This document shows, in pieces, positions 23,268 through 35,192 of a DNA stretch of 64,000 nucleotides. The stretch covers positions 124,001 through 188,000 of the forward strand of contig NZ_JACHOT010000005.1 in the NCBI RefSeq assembly GCF_014200015.1, written 5' to 3'. The stretch comes from Aminobacter niigataensis (lineage in GTDB: Bacteria > Pseudomonadota > Alphaproteobacteria > Rhizobiales > Rhizobiaceae). Within the stretch, counting starts at the first letter, position 1. Every line of letters starts with the position of its first letter. The notes beneath the pieces were generated by a model that was given only the letters and a program-made list of their open reading frames with translations, was not told where the DNA came from and searched no databases. A program made the position numbers and the translations under genes.

Positions 23268-24095
23268 TTACTGCGTGGGGTTTGCGGGGATTGCGGTGGT
23301 AGCCGTGCCTGCCTGGGCGGCAATCTCCTGGTCGAGCTCGGCCAGGAACGCCGTTATGCGCTCGGCATTGTCACCGAGATCGTGACGGCCGTAGCGCGAG
23401 GCGGAGCGCATGTCGACGAAGGTCGAATCGCCGTCATCCACCAGCCGAATCGCCACGTCCGACGGCAGGGCCAGAACGAAGGTCCGCGCCACGGCCTCGA
23501 TATCGACCTCGCCGCTGGCCTGCTCGGTAGCCGGCGGCGGCACGACGACCTCCCAGCCCTGTCGACCCAGGATGACCGCGACGCTCTCCAGGACCCGGTC
23601 GAGCGACAGGTCGTAACGCCGCCCTGCGACCAGCGGATAGGCCTGGGCCTGCAAGGCGCGCTCACCGGCTGAGGGCAATTCCAGACTGTTCATCACAGGC
23701 GTTCGCAACGACACAGCCGCAGTCAGCGCCGGCGGAACCTCGGCATCTGTCGAGATGTCGCGCAACATCGGCAAGGTGGCGATCTGATAAGCGACGAAGC
23801 CAAACGGCGCGAGAACTGCAAGCCCCAGCAAGGCGCCGGCGGTCAGGTCGTGGCCGCCGCGATCGCCAAACTTCCACAGCCGCGAAAAGGCAAAGCCGGA
23901 TAGCAGCAGCGCGAAGGCCGCAAGCAGTGCGACGATGCCAAGCACCCAGAAGAACGCCGTGGTTTCTACCAGGCCGCGGCGATGGCCAAGCACGGCGGTG
24001 ATCAGCAGCACCGCGGCGAAGGACGCCATGCCGCGCGAAAGCCCGGCCGAACGCGTGGTGCGCTGCTCATGATATCTCGACTGGAACTCGACCAT
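23268..24095 (-). CDS. DUF1499-family membrane protein
   Basis: A 275-residue protein of unknown function. Three hydrophobic segments occupy roughly residues 22-110 (MASFAAVLLITAVLGH, FWVLGIVALLAAFALLLSG, AGALLGLAVLAPFGFVAY). The C-terminal 130 residues form the soluble DUF1499 domain (RRYDLSLDRVLESVAVILGRQGWEV, FVDMRSASRYGRHDLGDNAERI). Such proteins are common in rhizobia and often sit alone. The gene is convergent with the hydrolase on its left, and its start lies in a 137-base gap next to the ligase gene. Confidence 0.8.
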   Translation of the reverse strand: MVEFQSRYHEQRTTRSAGLSRGMASFAAVLLITAVLGHRRGLVETTAFFWVLGIVALLAAFALLLSGFAFSRLWKFGDRGGHDLTAGALLGLAVLAPFGFVAYQIATLPMLRDISTDAEVPPALTAAVSLRTPVMNSLELPSAGERALQAQAYPLVAGRRYDLSLDRVLESVAVILGRQGWEVVVPPPATEQASGEVDIEAVARTFVLALPSDVAIRLVDDGDSTFVDMRSASRYGRHDLGDNAERITAFLAELDQEIAAQAGTATTAIPANPTQ

Positions 24096-24232
24096 GGAAC
24101 CCCGTACCCACCTGCAATGTCACAGCATTGCCGTCCCCACGGCGAAAATTGCTGCTGGTGCAAACTAGAGGGTTTCATGCCCCGGTTGAAGCGGAAAGGC
24201 GACGCTTGCCGCCGTCCCGCACATGAACCTGC

Positions 24233-25870
24233 TCATCCGGCGGTGTCGGATGGCAGCCGATAGTCCTTGAACCTCTCGCGCAACGCCATCTTCTGGATCT
24301 TGCCGGTTGCCGTGTGCGGGATCTCGTCGACGAAAGCGACATCGTCCGGCATCCACCATTTGGCGACCTTGCCGTTGAGGAAAGCCAATATGTCGGCCTT
24401 CTCAGGCTCCCTGCCCGGCTTGCGCACGACAACCATCAGCGGACGCTCGTCCCAGCGCGAATGCTTGACCCCGATGACCGCCGCTTCCTGGACATCGGGA
24501 TGCCCGAGGGCGAGATTTTCGAGTTCGATCGAGGAAATCCACTCGCCACCGGACTTGATCACATCCTTGGAGCGATCGGTGATCTGCATGTAGCCGTTGA
24601 TGTCGATATGGGCGACGTCGCCGGTGTCGAACCAATCGTCGGCATCGAACTGCTCGGCGCTGGCGCCACCGAAATAAGAGCCGGAGACCGCCGGGCCGCG
24701 CACCTTGAGCCTGCCGAACGTCTTGCCGTCCCAGGGCAGTTCATTGTTGTCGTCGTCGGTGATCTTCATCTCGACGCCGAAAGGCGTATAGCCCTGCTTC
24801 TGCTGGAGGTTCAGCCGGTCGTTGCCTTCAAGATCGTCATATTCCGGCTTGATCGTGCACAAGGTGCCCAGCGGCGACATCTCGGTCATGCCCCAGGCGT
24901 GGATGACCTCGACGCCGTAGTTGCGCTCGAACTTCTCGGTGACCGTGCGTGGGCAGGCCGAGCCGCCGATCACCACCTTGTTGAGATGCGGTAGTTTCTT
25001 GCCGGTCTCTTCGAGATGCTGCAGCAGCATCAGCCACACCGTCGGCACGGCAGCGGTGAAAGTCACGCGTTCGGTGTCGAGCATTTCGTAGATCGAGGCG
25101 CCGTCCATCTTGCCACCGGGCATGACGAATTTCGCGCCGACCATCGGCGTGCTCTGGGCAAGGCCCCAGGCATTGGCATGGAACATCGGCACCACAGGCA
25201 TGACCACGTCGCGCACCGAAATGCCCATCGCGTCCGGCATCACCGCGATCATGGCGTGGAGCACGTTGGAACGGTGGCTGTAGACGACGCCCTTGGGATC
25301 GCCGGTCGTGCCCGAGGTATAGCACATGCCGGCTGCCGCATGCTCGTCGAGCGCCTTCCAGGCATAGTCGCCATCGGCCTCTGCCAGCCACTCCTCGTAG
25401 GCCGTGACATTCGGCAACGTCGTCTGCGGCAGGTGGGCGGCGTCGGTCAGGACGATGATGCGCTTGAGCGAAGGCACCTGTGACGCGATCTTTTCGACCA
25501 GTGGCACGAAGGTCAGGTCGACGAACAGCGCCTGGTCCTGGGCATGGTTCATGATCCAAACCAGTTGCTCGGGAAAAAGGCGCGGGTTGAGCGTGTGGTA
25601 GACCGCGCCCATGCCCATGATGCCGTACCACGCCTCCATGTGCCGCGCGGAGTTCCACGCCAGCGTAGCGATGCGGTCGCCTGTCTTGTAGCCATCGCGC
25701 TCCAGCCGTTGCGCAACCTTCAGGGACCGCGTGCGCAGCTCGGCATAGTTGGTGCGGACGATAGGCCCCTCGATCGACCGCGACACGATCTCCCGGTGCG
25801 GGTGCTGCCGTGCGGCATGGTCAATGATCTTGTGGCACAGCAGCGGCCATTCCTGCATCAGTCCAAGCAT
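24233..25870 (-). CDS. Fatty-acid/acyl-CoA ligase (AMP-forming)
   Basis: Activates a carboxylic acid to its CoA thioester through an acyl-AMP intermediate. The 545-residue protein has the adenylation motifs [35 protein letters not shown] and [15 protein letters not shown], and a C-terminal catalytic lysine in [17 protein letters not shown]. The overall pattern fits medium/long-chain ligases of the AlkK group, which also contains the methylmercaptopropionate ligase DmdB; the substrate cannot be told apart here. The ATG at 25870 is preceded by AGGAT and begins [11 protein letters not shown], the usual family start. Confidence 0.9.
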   Translation of the reverse strand: MLGLMQEWPLLCHKIIDHAARQHPHREIVSRSIEGPIVRTNYAELRTRSLKVAQRLERDGYKTGDRIATLAWNSARHMEAWYGIMGMGAVYHTLNPRLFPEQLVWIMNHAQDQALFVDLTFVPLVEKIASQVPSLKRIIVLTDAAHLPQTTLPNVTAYEEWLAEADGDYAWKALDEHAAAGMCYTSGTTGDPKGVVYSHRSNVLHAMIAVMPDAMGISVRDVVMPVVPMFHANAWGLAQSTPMVGAKFVMPGGKMDGASIYEMLDTERVTFTAAVPTVWLMLLQHLEETGKKLPHLNKVVIGGSACPRTVTEKFERNYGVEVIHAWGMTEMSPLGTLCTIKPEYDDLEGNDRLNLQQKQGYTPFGVEMKITDDDNNELPWDGKTFGRLKVRGPAVSGSYFGGASAEQFDADDWFDTGDVAHIDINGYMQITDRSKDVIKSGGEWISSIELENLALGHPDVQEAAVIGVKHSRWDERPLMVVVRKPGREPEKADILAFLNGKVAKWWMPDDVAFVDEIPHTATGKIQKMALRERFKDYRLPSDTAG

Positions 25871-26039
25871 GCGGATCCTCCCAGATCGTATGCGGCCATT
25901 CTGGTCGCAATGGCGCGATTGTCCAGCCTGACCACCGCCAAGCCGAGCCGGCAAAATGCCGGCGGCCACATTGCGGCCACGGTCCCGGTTAACCTTTATT
26001 ACCGGCTGGTGTGGTGGGTAGAGTAATGTGAGGGATCAC

Positions 26040-26759
26040 ATGGATACGCAGCCGCGCGCGGAGGACGAAGTCCTGCCGCAGACCGACACACAATCTGAAC
26101 AGACAGTAGCGCCTGAACAGCCGGATGCCAGTGTGCAAGTGGCCGCCGGCGAGACGGTTGCCCCGGTCGAAGAGGCAGAGGTCGAAGCTGATTCCCAGCC
26201 GGAAGTCGGCGAACCAGCCATGGAAGCGACGGAACCTCTCGAACTGTCGGCGGAAGAAACGCCCGGCATGATCGAACCCGAGATCTTCGAAGCCGAGGTA
26301 TTCGAAGCCGAGCAATCGCCGGAGACGACAGCGACCGAGGTGCAGGAGCCGATGGCAGAGGGTTCCACTGAACTTGAAACTGTCGCGCTGTCGCCCGAAG
26401 ACCTCGCGCCCGAACCCGGCAACGCGGACGACGAGGCGATCGAACCAACACCTGCCGAAGGCCTGGAAATCGCTGCCACCAGCGTGACGGAGGAAGAATT
26501 CACGCAGCTCGTGGACGACGCCCTCGAGGCTGTTGGCGGTATCCTGCTCTTCAAGATGCGCATCGACGACGACGGCGAAGACAGGCATGTCGCGGCCGCC
26601 TCGATCGGCGACGGTGCGCGCCGCCAGTTCCTGCTGCTTTCGCTTCCCGTCAGTGGCGGCAGGCTGAAGGTCGAGTCGGCATCGCGCAGCACTAGCCCGC
26701 TGGCAAAGCTCGCTGAAGCCTATGTCGGCGTGGTCGAGGCATTCCGCGCCGCAGCCTGA
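26040..26759 (+). CDS. Acidic low-complexity hypothetical protein
   Basis: A 239-residue protein with no recognised function. Residues 1 to about 150 are strongly acidic and low in complexity, rich in Glu, Pro, Ala and Thr, with short near-repeats such as EIFEAEVFEAEQ. The last 85 residues look folded (EEEFTQLVDDALEAVGGILL, FLLLSLPVSGG, SPLAKLAEAYVGVVEAF). There is no signal peptide or membrane segment. The ATG at 26040 was chosen over a GTG 12 bases upstream because AGGGA lies at the right distance. It is convergent with ppdK across a shared terminator. Confidence 0.65.
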   Translation: MDTQPRAEDEVLPQTDTQSEQTVAPEQPDASVQVAAGETVAPVEEAEVEADSQPEVGEPAMEATEPLELSAEETPGMIEPEIFEAEVFEAEQSPETTATEVQEPMAEGSTELETVALSPEDLAPEPGNADDEAIEPTPAEGLEIAATSVTEEEFTQLVDDALEAVGGILLFKMRIDDDGEDRHVAAASIGDGARRQFLLLSLPVSGGRLKVESASRSTSPLAKLAEAYVGVVEAFRAAA

Positions 26760-26801
26760 GGCCGCATCGCACAGCGAGCTGCCGAGATCACCTGATCCAG
26801 C

Positions 26802-26835
26802 CGGCTATGCCCAATTTGCGGATTGGGTATAGCCG
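26802..26835. terminator. Bidirectional terminator between the acidic-protein gene and ppdK
   Basis: A 14-base stem (CGGCTATGCCCAAT at 26802-26815 against 26822-26835, with one G-T position) and a 6-base loop lies in the 101-base gap between the convergent genes. AT-rich sequence flanks it on the ppdK side. Its position suits termination of both transcripts. Confidence 0.65.
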
Positions 26836-26860
26836 AATTGATTCAATCAGTTGGCAGTTC

Positions 26861-29527
<2,667 letters not shown>

Positions 29528-29733
29528 GCCTTCTCCTCGCCGACTGAGTGTGGAACAGGGCGGTGGCCGCCGCCCGCTTCTGGGCCGAGCGATATGATGC
29601 TGCGCTGCGAAAGGCAAGGCGCAGTTCCGCCACCTGATGTCCTACAATCGATTAATGAACCGGCGTAGCCAGAAGCTTGCGGCAGCCATTCACCTCGTAT
29701 AGAACATATCAAGAACATATTCTGGAGACGACA

Positions 29734-30069
29734 ATGAGAAAAACCGGCAAGCTCGACTACATCGAAATGGCAGCGGTCGGCGGCACGCTCGACCATGTCA
29801 AATCCTTCTACAGCGCGGCCTTCGGCTGGACCTTCACCGACTACGGCCCGGGCTATTCGGCCTTTGCCGAAGGCCTCGACGGGGGTTTCCAGGCCGAAGT
29901 GGCGGCCAAGCCGCTGCCGATCCTCTATTCCGAGTCGCTGGAACAAACGCTGGCCGCGGTCGAAGACGCCGGCGGCACGGTCGTCAAGCCGATCTTCTCG
30001 TTCCCGGGCGGCCGGCGCTTCCACTTCGTCGATCCGGCAGGCAACGAGCTCGCCGTGTGGGGCGAATAA
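29734..30069 (+). CDS. VOC (glyoxalase/bleomycin-resistance) family protein
   Basis: A small 111-residue vicinal-oxygen-chelate protein. The one-module length, DHVKSFYSAAFGW near the N-terminus, YSESLEQTLAAVEDAGG and the closing FHFVDPAGNELAVW are typical. Its substrate is unknown; many such proteins are enzymes or binders of small hydrophobic molecules. The ATG at 29734 is preceded by GGAG. It stands alone between ppdK and tRNA-Gln. Confidence 0.85.
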   Translation: MRKTGKLDYIEMAAVGGTLDHVKSFYSAAFGWTFTDYGPGYSAFAEGLDGGFQAEVAAKPLPILYSESLEQTLAAVEDAGGTVVKPIFSFPGGRRFHFVDPAGNELAVWGE

Positions 30070-30189
30070 CAGGCACTTTTGGCAGAGGAAAAGCGGCAAA
30101 GGCGCGATTGTGCTTTTGCCGCGCACTGAATATAAGGCGGCGGTCGATTGACTCGCCTGCGGCTCGATAATTGCAAGCCTGCGGCCTGT

Positions 30190-30264
30190 TGGGGCGTCGC
30201 CAAGCGGTAAGGCATCGGTTTTTGGTACCGACATTCCCAGGTTCGAATCCTGGCGCCCCAGCCA
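30190..30264 (+). tRNA. tRNA-Gln (anticodon TTG)
   Basis: A complete cloverleaf. The acceptor TGGGGCG (30190-30196) pairs with CGCCCCA (30254-30260). The D-arm contains AAGCGGTAAGGC. The anticodon stem TCGGT/ACCGA encloses the loop TTTTGGT, giving anticodon TTG. The T-arm CCAGG-TTCGAAT-CCTGG is canonical. Discriminator G is followed by an encoded CCA (30262-30264). The seven acceptor pairs are all intact. Confidence 0.97.
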
Positions 30265-30601
30265 TCCTATCCACAAGCCATTGAATCAACCGCAGATCAG
30301 ATACTTGCGAATCCTTACTCCGACGTCCGTTCGAGAAGGTGCACGAAACTGAGGCGCCGGGCCGAGGCACGTTTGATAGCGAACCCCACGGCAATCGCCT
30401 CCGGCCTGCACAATCCCAATGGCGGTCAACCCGCCAAACATGGCGCGCATCGGGATCCCCGAAGCCGAAGCAGGCATGCTGTTCGCATTGTGCCCTGACA
30501 GTTGTAGGATAGCATCCCGACAGCACCCACAGGCTCAAAGCCTGGGCACAGAACCCACGCGAGCAAATCCTCGGGCTTTTCTCACTGGACGGAGACGGGC
30601 G
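30265..30601. other. Non-coding gap after tRNA-Gln
   Basis: About 340 bases without a convincing gene. Frames crossing it have no ribosome binding site and no recognisable protein. I see no clear terminator or long repeat. It presumably holds the promoter of the SnoaL-like gene at 30602. Confidence 0.5.
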
Positions 30602-30973
30602 ATGGACATTCGGTCGACACTGACGGGGCTATCTGAGGCCTTCAATGCGCACGATCTTGACCGCATCATGGAGTTCTTTTCCGACGACTGCATCCTGGAG
30701 ATGCCGAGGGGAAGCAAGCGTTGGGGCTCCCGCTTCGAGGGCAAGCCGACTGTGCGAAACGCGCTGGCAACACGCTTCGAAGGCTTGCCTGATGTCCACT
30801 ACGGCAACGTGGAGCATTTCGTAGATGCGACGGCAGATACCGGCATCTCAAAATGGACCCTCACCGGCACCACCCGCGAGGGAACGGGAATAGAGGTCCA
30901 AGGCTGTGACTTCTACACGTTTCGCAACGGCAAGGTGTTCCGCAAGGACTCCTACTGGAAAATCGTTGAGTAG
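30602..30973 (+). CDS. SnoaL/NTF2-like fold protein
   Basis: A 123-residue protein of the nuclear-transport-factor-2-like superfamily. LTGLSEAFNAHDLDRIMEFFSDDCILEMPRG near the N-terminus and GIEVQGCDFYTFRNGKVFRKDSYWK at the end are the typical helix and sheet elements lining the cavity. These proteins include ketosteroid isomerase-like enzymes and binders, and no substrate can be named. The ATG at 30602 is preceded by GGAG about 8 bases away; a longer frame running back towards the tRNA is not conserved-looking. Confidence 0.8.
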   Translation: MDIRSTLTGLSEAFNAHDLDRIMEFFSDDCILEMPRGSKRWGSRFEGKPTVRNALATRFEGLPDVHYGNVEHFVDATADTGISKWTLTGTTREGTGIEVQGCDFYTFRNGKVFRKDSYWKIVE

Positions 30974-31213
30974 TTGAGCTTCAATTGGCCAGGCAGTTTG
31001 GCCGATGCCCTGCGCGGTCGCAGCCAGCAAACAGCCTCGAGCGACCCTCCGAGCGCCGGGCCGCCGCACATTGCCGCAACGACACTCGAAAACGCCTCTG
31101 GAAGACCGCTGGGACATGGGAAACAGCGCATCAGGTGAGGCCAGGTCCGGCCCTGACATTTTTTGGCTCGCGAGGAACCGGAACCGTCCACCGTCTCCGC
31201 GCATTTTGATCGC

Positions 31214-32029
31214 ATGGACACGCTTACGACAGATTCGGACGGATCGCCGACAGGCTGGACCATCAAGCCGGGAGAATCTCCCGTTGTCGGGACAGCTATC
31301 CATAGTGGCAATGATTTGGGTCGGGCTTGCCAGCCGCTCATATGTCTTGCCGACGCCGACCGGCGGCGAGAGGAAGATCCGTTTACCGAGCGCTTCATCG
31401 CTGATTTCCCAACCCAGATCATCGTTCATCGATCGCGCTTTCAAGTCGACTTGAACCGTGCGCGTGAGGCTGCGGTCTATCTGGCGCCGGAACAATCCTG
31501 GGGTCTGAGAGTCTGGCGAGAGCAGCCGTCCGAGGAGATCGTGACGGAGGCCCGCGCCTTTCACGATGCCTACTACGGCGAGTTGAAGCGTGTGCTCGGG
31601 GAAATAGAGAAGCGCTACGGCAGGTTCGTGCTTGTCGACGTCCACAGCTACAATCACCGGCGCGATGGTCCCGAGGCAATGGCCGCATCGCAAAGAGAGG
31701 CACCCGATATCAACATCGGCACGTTTTCCATGGACCGGGAGCGCTGGGCGCCGGTCGTCGACGCCTTCATCGAGACCCTGCGCAGCCACCCCTTCAATGG
31801 CAAGCCTATCGACGTGCGTGAAAATGTGTCTTTCCAGGGCAAGGGTGAACAAACGCGCTTCGTCCATGCCAACTTTCCCAACACCGGATGCGCCATCGCG
31901 GTCGAGTTCAAGAAGGTTTTCATGGACGAATGGAGCGGTGAGCCCGACCAGGCCGCGATCGACCAGTTGCGCGCCATGCTGGCGTCGACAGTGCCGGTCC
32001 TAGAGGCGGTGCTGCGAGGCATGGGATGA
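31214..32029 (+). CDS. N-formylglutamate amidohydrolase-family protein
   Basis: A hydrolase-like protein of the N-formylglutamate deformylase family (arginase-unrelated, M14-like fold), 271 residues. Likely metal ligands are in VVGTAIHSGNDLG and VDVHSYNHRR; family segments HRSRFQVDLNRAREAAVY and FPNTGCAIAVEFKKVFMDEW are clear. The start is uncertain: the ATG at 31214 and a TTG at 31163 both lack a good ribosome binding site. It overlaps the next gene by 4 bases (ATGA) and forms an operon with the QEGLA-type and ATP-grasp genes. That context argues against histidine catabolism, since no hut gene is near, and for an amino-acid or peptide modification role. Confidence 0.85.
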   Translation: MDTLTTDSDGSPTGWTIKPGESPVVGTAIHSGNDLGRACQPLICLADADRRREEDPFTERFIADFPTQIIVHRSRFQVDLNRAREAAVYLAPEQSWGLRVWREQPSEEIVTEARAFHDAYYGELKRVLGEIEKRYGRFVLVDVHSYNHRRDGPEAMAASQREAPDINIGTFSMDRERWAPVVDAFIETLRSHPFNGKPIDVRENVSFQGKGEQTRFVHANFPNTGCAIAVEFKKVFMDEWSGEPDQAAIDQLRAMLASTVPVLEAVLRGMG

Positions 32030-33894
32030 AGCCTAAGCTCGTCGAACCGGCATCTGTGCTAGCGCACATCGAAGCTGACCTGGACGCGCTGCTGAATGCG
32101 GGAAAACCCATACGCCATGATTTCGCCGATGGCAGCCGTTTGCACATAGACCGGCCGCTACCCTTTCTCTGCGTCTACATAGGACCCGATCACACCGCAG
32201 CATTTGATGCCGCCTCCGCCAACGCCTCCTACTTGGTCACAGGCGATTCAAGCCTTGCCGGCGAAGTAGCCCGGCTGGTGGCGACAAGGATGCGTGGCCG
32301 CTGCGGCGCGTTCCTGGTCATCGACATGGGAGAGTTGGCCGAAGACCGATACCTCACCCACGATGCACCGTTCCTGCCGCCTTTCGAAATTGCGCTGGCC
32401 AGCGGCGACACCGTGGCGGAAAAGGCTGCACTCAAGCGCTTCACTGCGGCTGCCTCCGAACGAGAGGCAAAATATCGGACCCCACGCGTCGGCGACCTCA
32501 ATCCCGTCGCATGCGAAGAACCGTGGCTTTCGGATGTTCTCGGCGACATTGCATGCCTGACCGTGCGCTTTGCGCCGATCTATCGGATGCCTGGCGACAA
32601 GCGTATCTACCCCGCCTTGCGCGATCTTGTGGTGGCCAACATGGTCGATTCCGCGCTGCAGGCGGTCAGCGCTTTCCTCAAGGCGTCGAAGCTGGATCCG
32701 CCGATAACACATCGTTCACTGGGGCGGCGTGTCTTCATTGACGCGGTCGCCCGCGCCGACCGGGACATAGACAAGGTTGCTTCGGCTTTCGATTTCCTGC
32801 TCGCGGTCACACCGATCAATGCCGAGCAGGCCTGGCTGGAATTCGAGGCAGGTGGATTCAAGCGGGCGCCAACGCTGCTGTACAGGCCACTTGAGTTCGA
32901 GGTCACCGCAGAGAAGCGGAAACTCTACTCGGTCTCGCTCGATCATCTCGAAGATCCGCTTCTTGCCGGGCTGCTCTCCGAAAAACAGCAGGAACTCGAC
33001 CTCCAACTGTCGATGCTGGCGGCGCGCGAAACCCCTCGCTTCGCTGAGCTCGGGCGTGCACTCTACGGAAGCGTCGAGCCGGACTTGGCCGCAAGAGCGC
33101 GACGCATTCTCGAAAAGGCGCCTGCCCCCAAGCCGTCGATCAGGCAGAAATGCCTCGGCGCCGACACCGTTGCCACAGCAGCGCGAGACATGATCTCCCG
33201 ATACCGCACTGCCTATCCCGACTTCGAAGCGTCGGTGGAAATCCGCGCGGATCTGCCAGCCGGTCTCCTCGTCTCTCGGAACCGGCTGCTTGTGTCGCGC
33301 GATACCAAGCTCGCACCGGAGCGCCTGATGGCGCTGCTTAGTCACGAGATCGGCGTTCACCTGCTGACCTACTTCAACGGTGACATGCAGGGGCTTGCCA
33401 TCCTGCGCAGCGGCCTCGCCGGTTATGAGGGCATGCAAGAGGGACTGGCCGTATTGGCGGAATATCTCGTCGGCGGCATGACACCGGCACGGTTGAGGCT
33501 GATCGCGGCAAGGGTTCTAGCTTGCCAGGCGATGCTCGGTGGCACGGCGTTCGAAGAAACCTTCCGGTTGCTCCACGAGGATCTCGGGCTCGACCGCCGC
33601 AGCGCCTTTAACGTGGTGTTGCGTGTCTTCCGGGGTGGTGGTTTTGCCAAAGACGCCATCTATTTGCGCGGCGTGATGCAGGTGCTCGATCATCTGAGGA
33701 ACGGCGGCAGCCTGACGCCGTTCTGGATCGGCAAGATCTCCGCCGCCCATTTCGGCGTCATCGAGGAGTTGAGCGCGCGCGGTCTGCTGCGGGCGCCGCG
33801 GCTCGAACCTGCGTTCCTGTCATCCGAGGTGGCAAAGCCGCGCCTCAAGAAGGCGATGGCCGGGATGGATCCGATCGACATGATTGCAACATGA
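32026..33894 (+). CDS. DUF1704 / QEGLA-motif zincin-like protein (TIGR02421 type)
   Basis: A 622-residue protein named in databases as flavohemoglobin expression-modulating QEGLA-motif protein. A metallopeptidase-like motif LLSHEIGVHLLT has H440, E441 and H445 (HExxxH), followed by YEGMQEGLAVLAEYL, with the QEGLA motif at residues 471-475 and a nearby glutamate (E468 or E472) that could be the third zinc ligand. Eukaryotic members of this superfamily (MATCAP) are tyrosine carboxypeptidases of tubulin. The N-terminal 300 residues resemble the domain that precedes it in bacterial members. It overlaps the amidohydrolase gene by 4 bases and is followed by an ATP-grasp ligase gene. Confidence 0.88.
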   Translation: MKPKLVEPASVLAHIEADLDALLNAGKPIRHDFADGSRLHIDRPLPFLCVYIGPDHTAAFDAASANASYLVTGDSSLAGEVARLVATRMRGRCGAFLVIDMGELAEDRYLTHDAPFLPPFEIALASGDTVAEKAALKRFTAAASEREAKYRTPRVGDLNPVACEEPWLSDVLGDIACLTVRFAPIYRMPGDKRIYPALRDLVVANMVDSALQAVSAFLKASKLDPPITHRSLGRRVFIDAVARADRDIDKVASAFDFLLAVTPINAEQAWLEFEAGGFKRAPTLLYRPLEFEVTAEKRKLYSVSLDHLEDPLLAGLLSEKQQELDLQLSMLAARETPRFAELGRALYGSVEPDLAARARRILEKAPAPKPSIRQKCLGADTVATAARDMISRYRTAYPDFEASVEIRADLPAGLLVSRNRLLVSRDTKLAPERLMALLSHEIGVHLLTYFNGDMQGLAILRSGLAGYEGMQEGLAVLAEYLVGGMTPARLRLIAARVLACQAMLGGTAFEETFRLLHEDLGLDRRSAFNVVLRVFRGGGFAKDAIYLRGVMQVLDHLRNGGSLTPFWIGKISAAHFGVIEELSARGLLRAPRLEPAFLSSEVAKPRLKKAMAGMDPIDMIAT

Positions 33895-33905
33895 CTGGAG
33901 CCCCG

Positions 33906-34952
33906 ATGCGCATTGCCCTCTTCGTCAATTCCGTCGAGAAAGAAACTGCCGGCTACACGACGACCACGCTTGCGCTGACAGCAGTTCAGCGCGGACATTC
34001 GGTTGTCTATCTAGAGCCAGGCGACTTCATTCTACGGCCGGATGACAGCCTGGCTGTCAATGGCGTGGTCCTGCCGGCCACTCCCTACAAGACCGCCGAA
34101 AAGCTGCACATTGCCTTGCAGGACGCGAAGAATGAGAAAAAGACCTTTTCGATAAGCGACATCGACATATTGTTCCTGCGCAACGACCCGTCGCTCGACG
34201 CGACCGACCGACCATGGGCCGCCAATGCGGGCATCATGTTCGGGAGGCTTGCCGCGGAACGCGGGGTGATGGTGGTCAACGATCCGGATGGGCTAGCCCA
34301 GGCACAAAACAAGCTCTACCTCCAGGCCTTCCCCGAGGTGGTCAGGCCGGCGACGTTGATATCGCGCAGCATTGCCGAGATCCGCGCCTTCATCGACAAT
34401 CAGCCAAAGGGCTGTATCGTCAAGCCGCTCCAGGGATCGGGCGGCAAGAATGTCTTCCATATCGCGACCCCCGACGATTCCAACCTGAACCAGATCTTCG
34501 AGGCGGCGAGCGGTGACGGCTATCTGATCGCGCAGGCCTACATTCCCGAGGCCAAAGCGGGTGACGTGCGCTTGTTCCTGCTGAACGGCCGGCCGCTTGA
34601 GCGGGATGGTAGTTACGCCGCCTTTCGCCGGGTGCCAGCCAAGGGTGACGTTCGGTCCAACATCCATGCCGCCGGAACCGCGCGCAAGGTCAAGGTAACG
34701 GACAAGATGCTGGCACTCGCCGAGATTGTGCGCCCGAAGCTGGTGAGCGACGGCATGTTCCTCGTCGGGCTCGACATCGTCGGTGACAAACTCCTTGAGA
34801 TCAATGTCTTCACGCCCGGAGGGCTGACAAGGCTATCCGCAATGTACAAGGCGGATTTTGCCGCAACTGTCATCGCCGTTCTGGAAGAGAAGCTGGCGCT
34901 ACGCCGAGCCTACGGAATGACCATATCGAATGCCCGGCTAGCGACGCTTTAA
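33906..34952 (+). CDS. Glutathione synthetase-like ATP-grasp ligase
   Basis: A 348-residue GshB-like ATP-grasp protein that probably joins an amino acid or peptide through an acyl-phosphate. It has an N-terminal pre-ATP domain (MRIALFVNSVEKETAGYTTT), a VNDPDGLAQAQNKLYLQAFPE segment as in glutathione synthetases, ATP-binding IVKPLQGSGGKNVFHI, and the metal-binding LLEINVFTPGGL. No gamma-glutamylcysteine synthetase gene is nearby. The ATG at 33906 with GGAG upstream is preferred; an ATG at 33891 overlapping the previous stop is possible. It is the third gene of the operon with the QEGLA and formylglutamate amidohydrolase-like genes. Confidence 0.88.
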   Translation: MRIALFVNSVEKETAGYTTTTLALTAVQRGHSVVYLEPGDFILRPDDSLAVNGVVLPATPYKTAEKLHIALQDAKNEKKTFSISDIDILFLRNDPSLDATDRPWAANAGIMFGRLAAERGVMVVNDPDGLAQAQNKLYLQAFPEVVRPATLISRSIAEIRAFIDNQPKGCIVKPLQGSGGKNVFHIATPDDSNLNQIFEAASGDGYLIAQAYIPEAKAGDVRLFLLNGRPLERDGSYAAFRRVPAKGDVRSNIHAAGTARKVKVTDKMLALAEIVRPKLVSDGMFLVGLDIVGDKLLEINVFTPGGLTRLSAMYKADFAATVIAVLEEKLALRRAYGMTISNARLATL

Positions 34953-35192
34953 AGGCCTGCGGCTGCCCCGCCGGCAGACTCTGTCGCAGTGGAAACGAGA
35001 TTCCGGGAAGTATTCTCGGCGAGGACGACTGACCTTGGGCGCATGAGATTTCGCCGAATACTCGTGTCATGCGGCAGCTGCTGCACGAACTCGCAGTTGG
35101 TCTAGCTTGGCCTTCCTGTTTCACCCGCCACCGCCAATCTGGCGCGCCCCTGCCGCTGGGTTGGACCCTCCTGGCAGGACCTACGGGCGTTT

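Noticed and set aside
23982-24263. Plus-strand frame across the DUF1499 start and the ligase gap
   Set aside because: No ribosome binding site, mostly antisense to the DUF1499 gene, and composition unlike a protein.
31214-32029. Histidine-utilisation HutG assignment for the formylglutamate amidohydrolase-like gene
   Set aside because: No hutH, hutU, hutI or hutF gene nearby; the operon partners are an ATP-grasp and a QEGLA protein.
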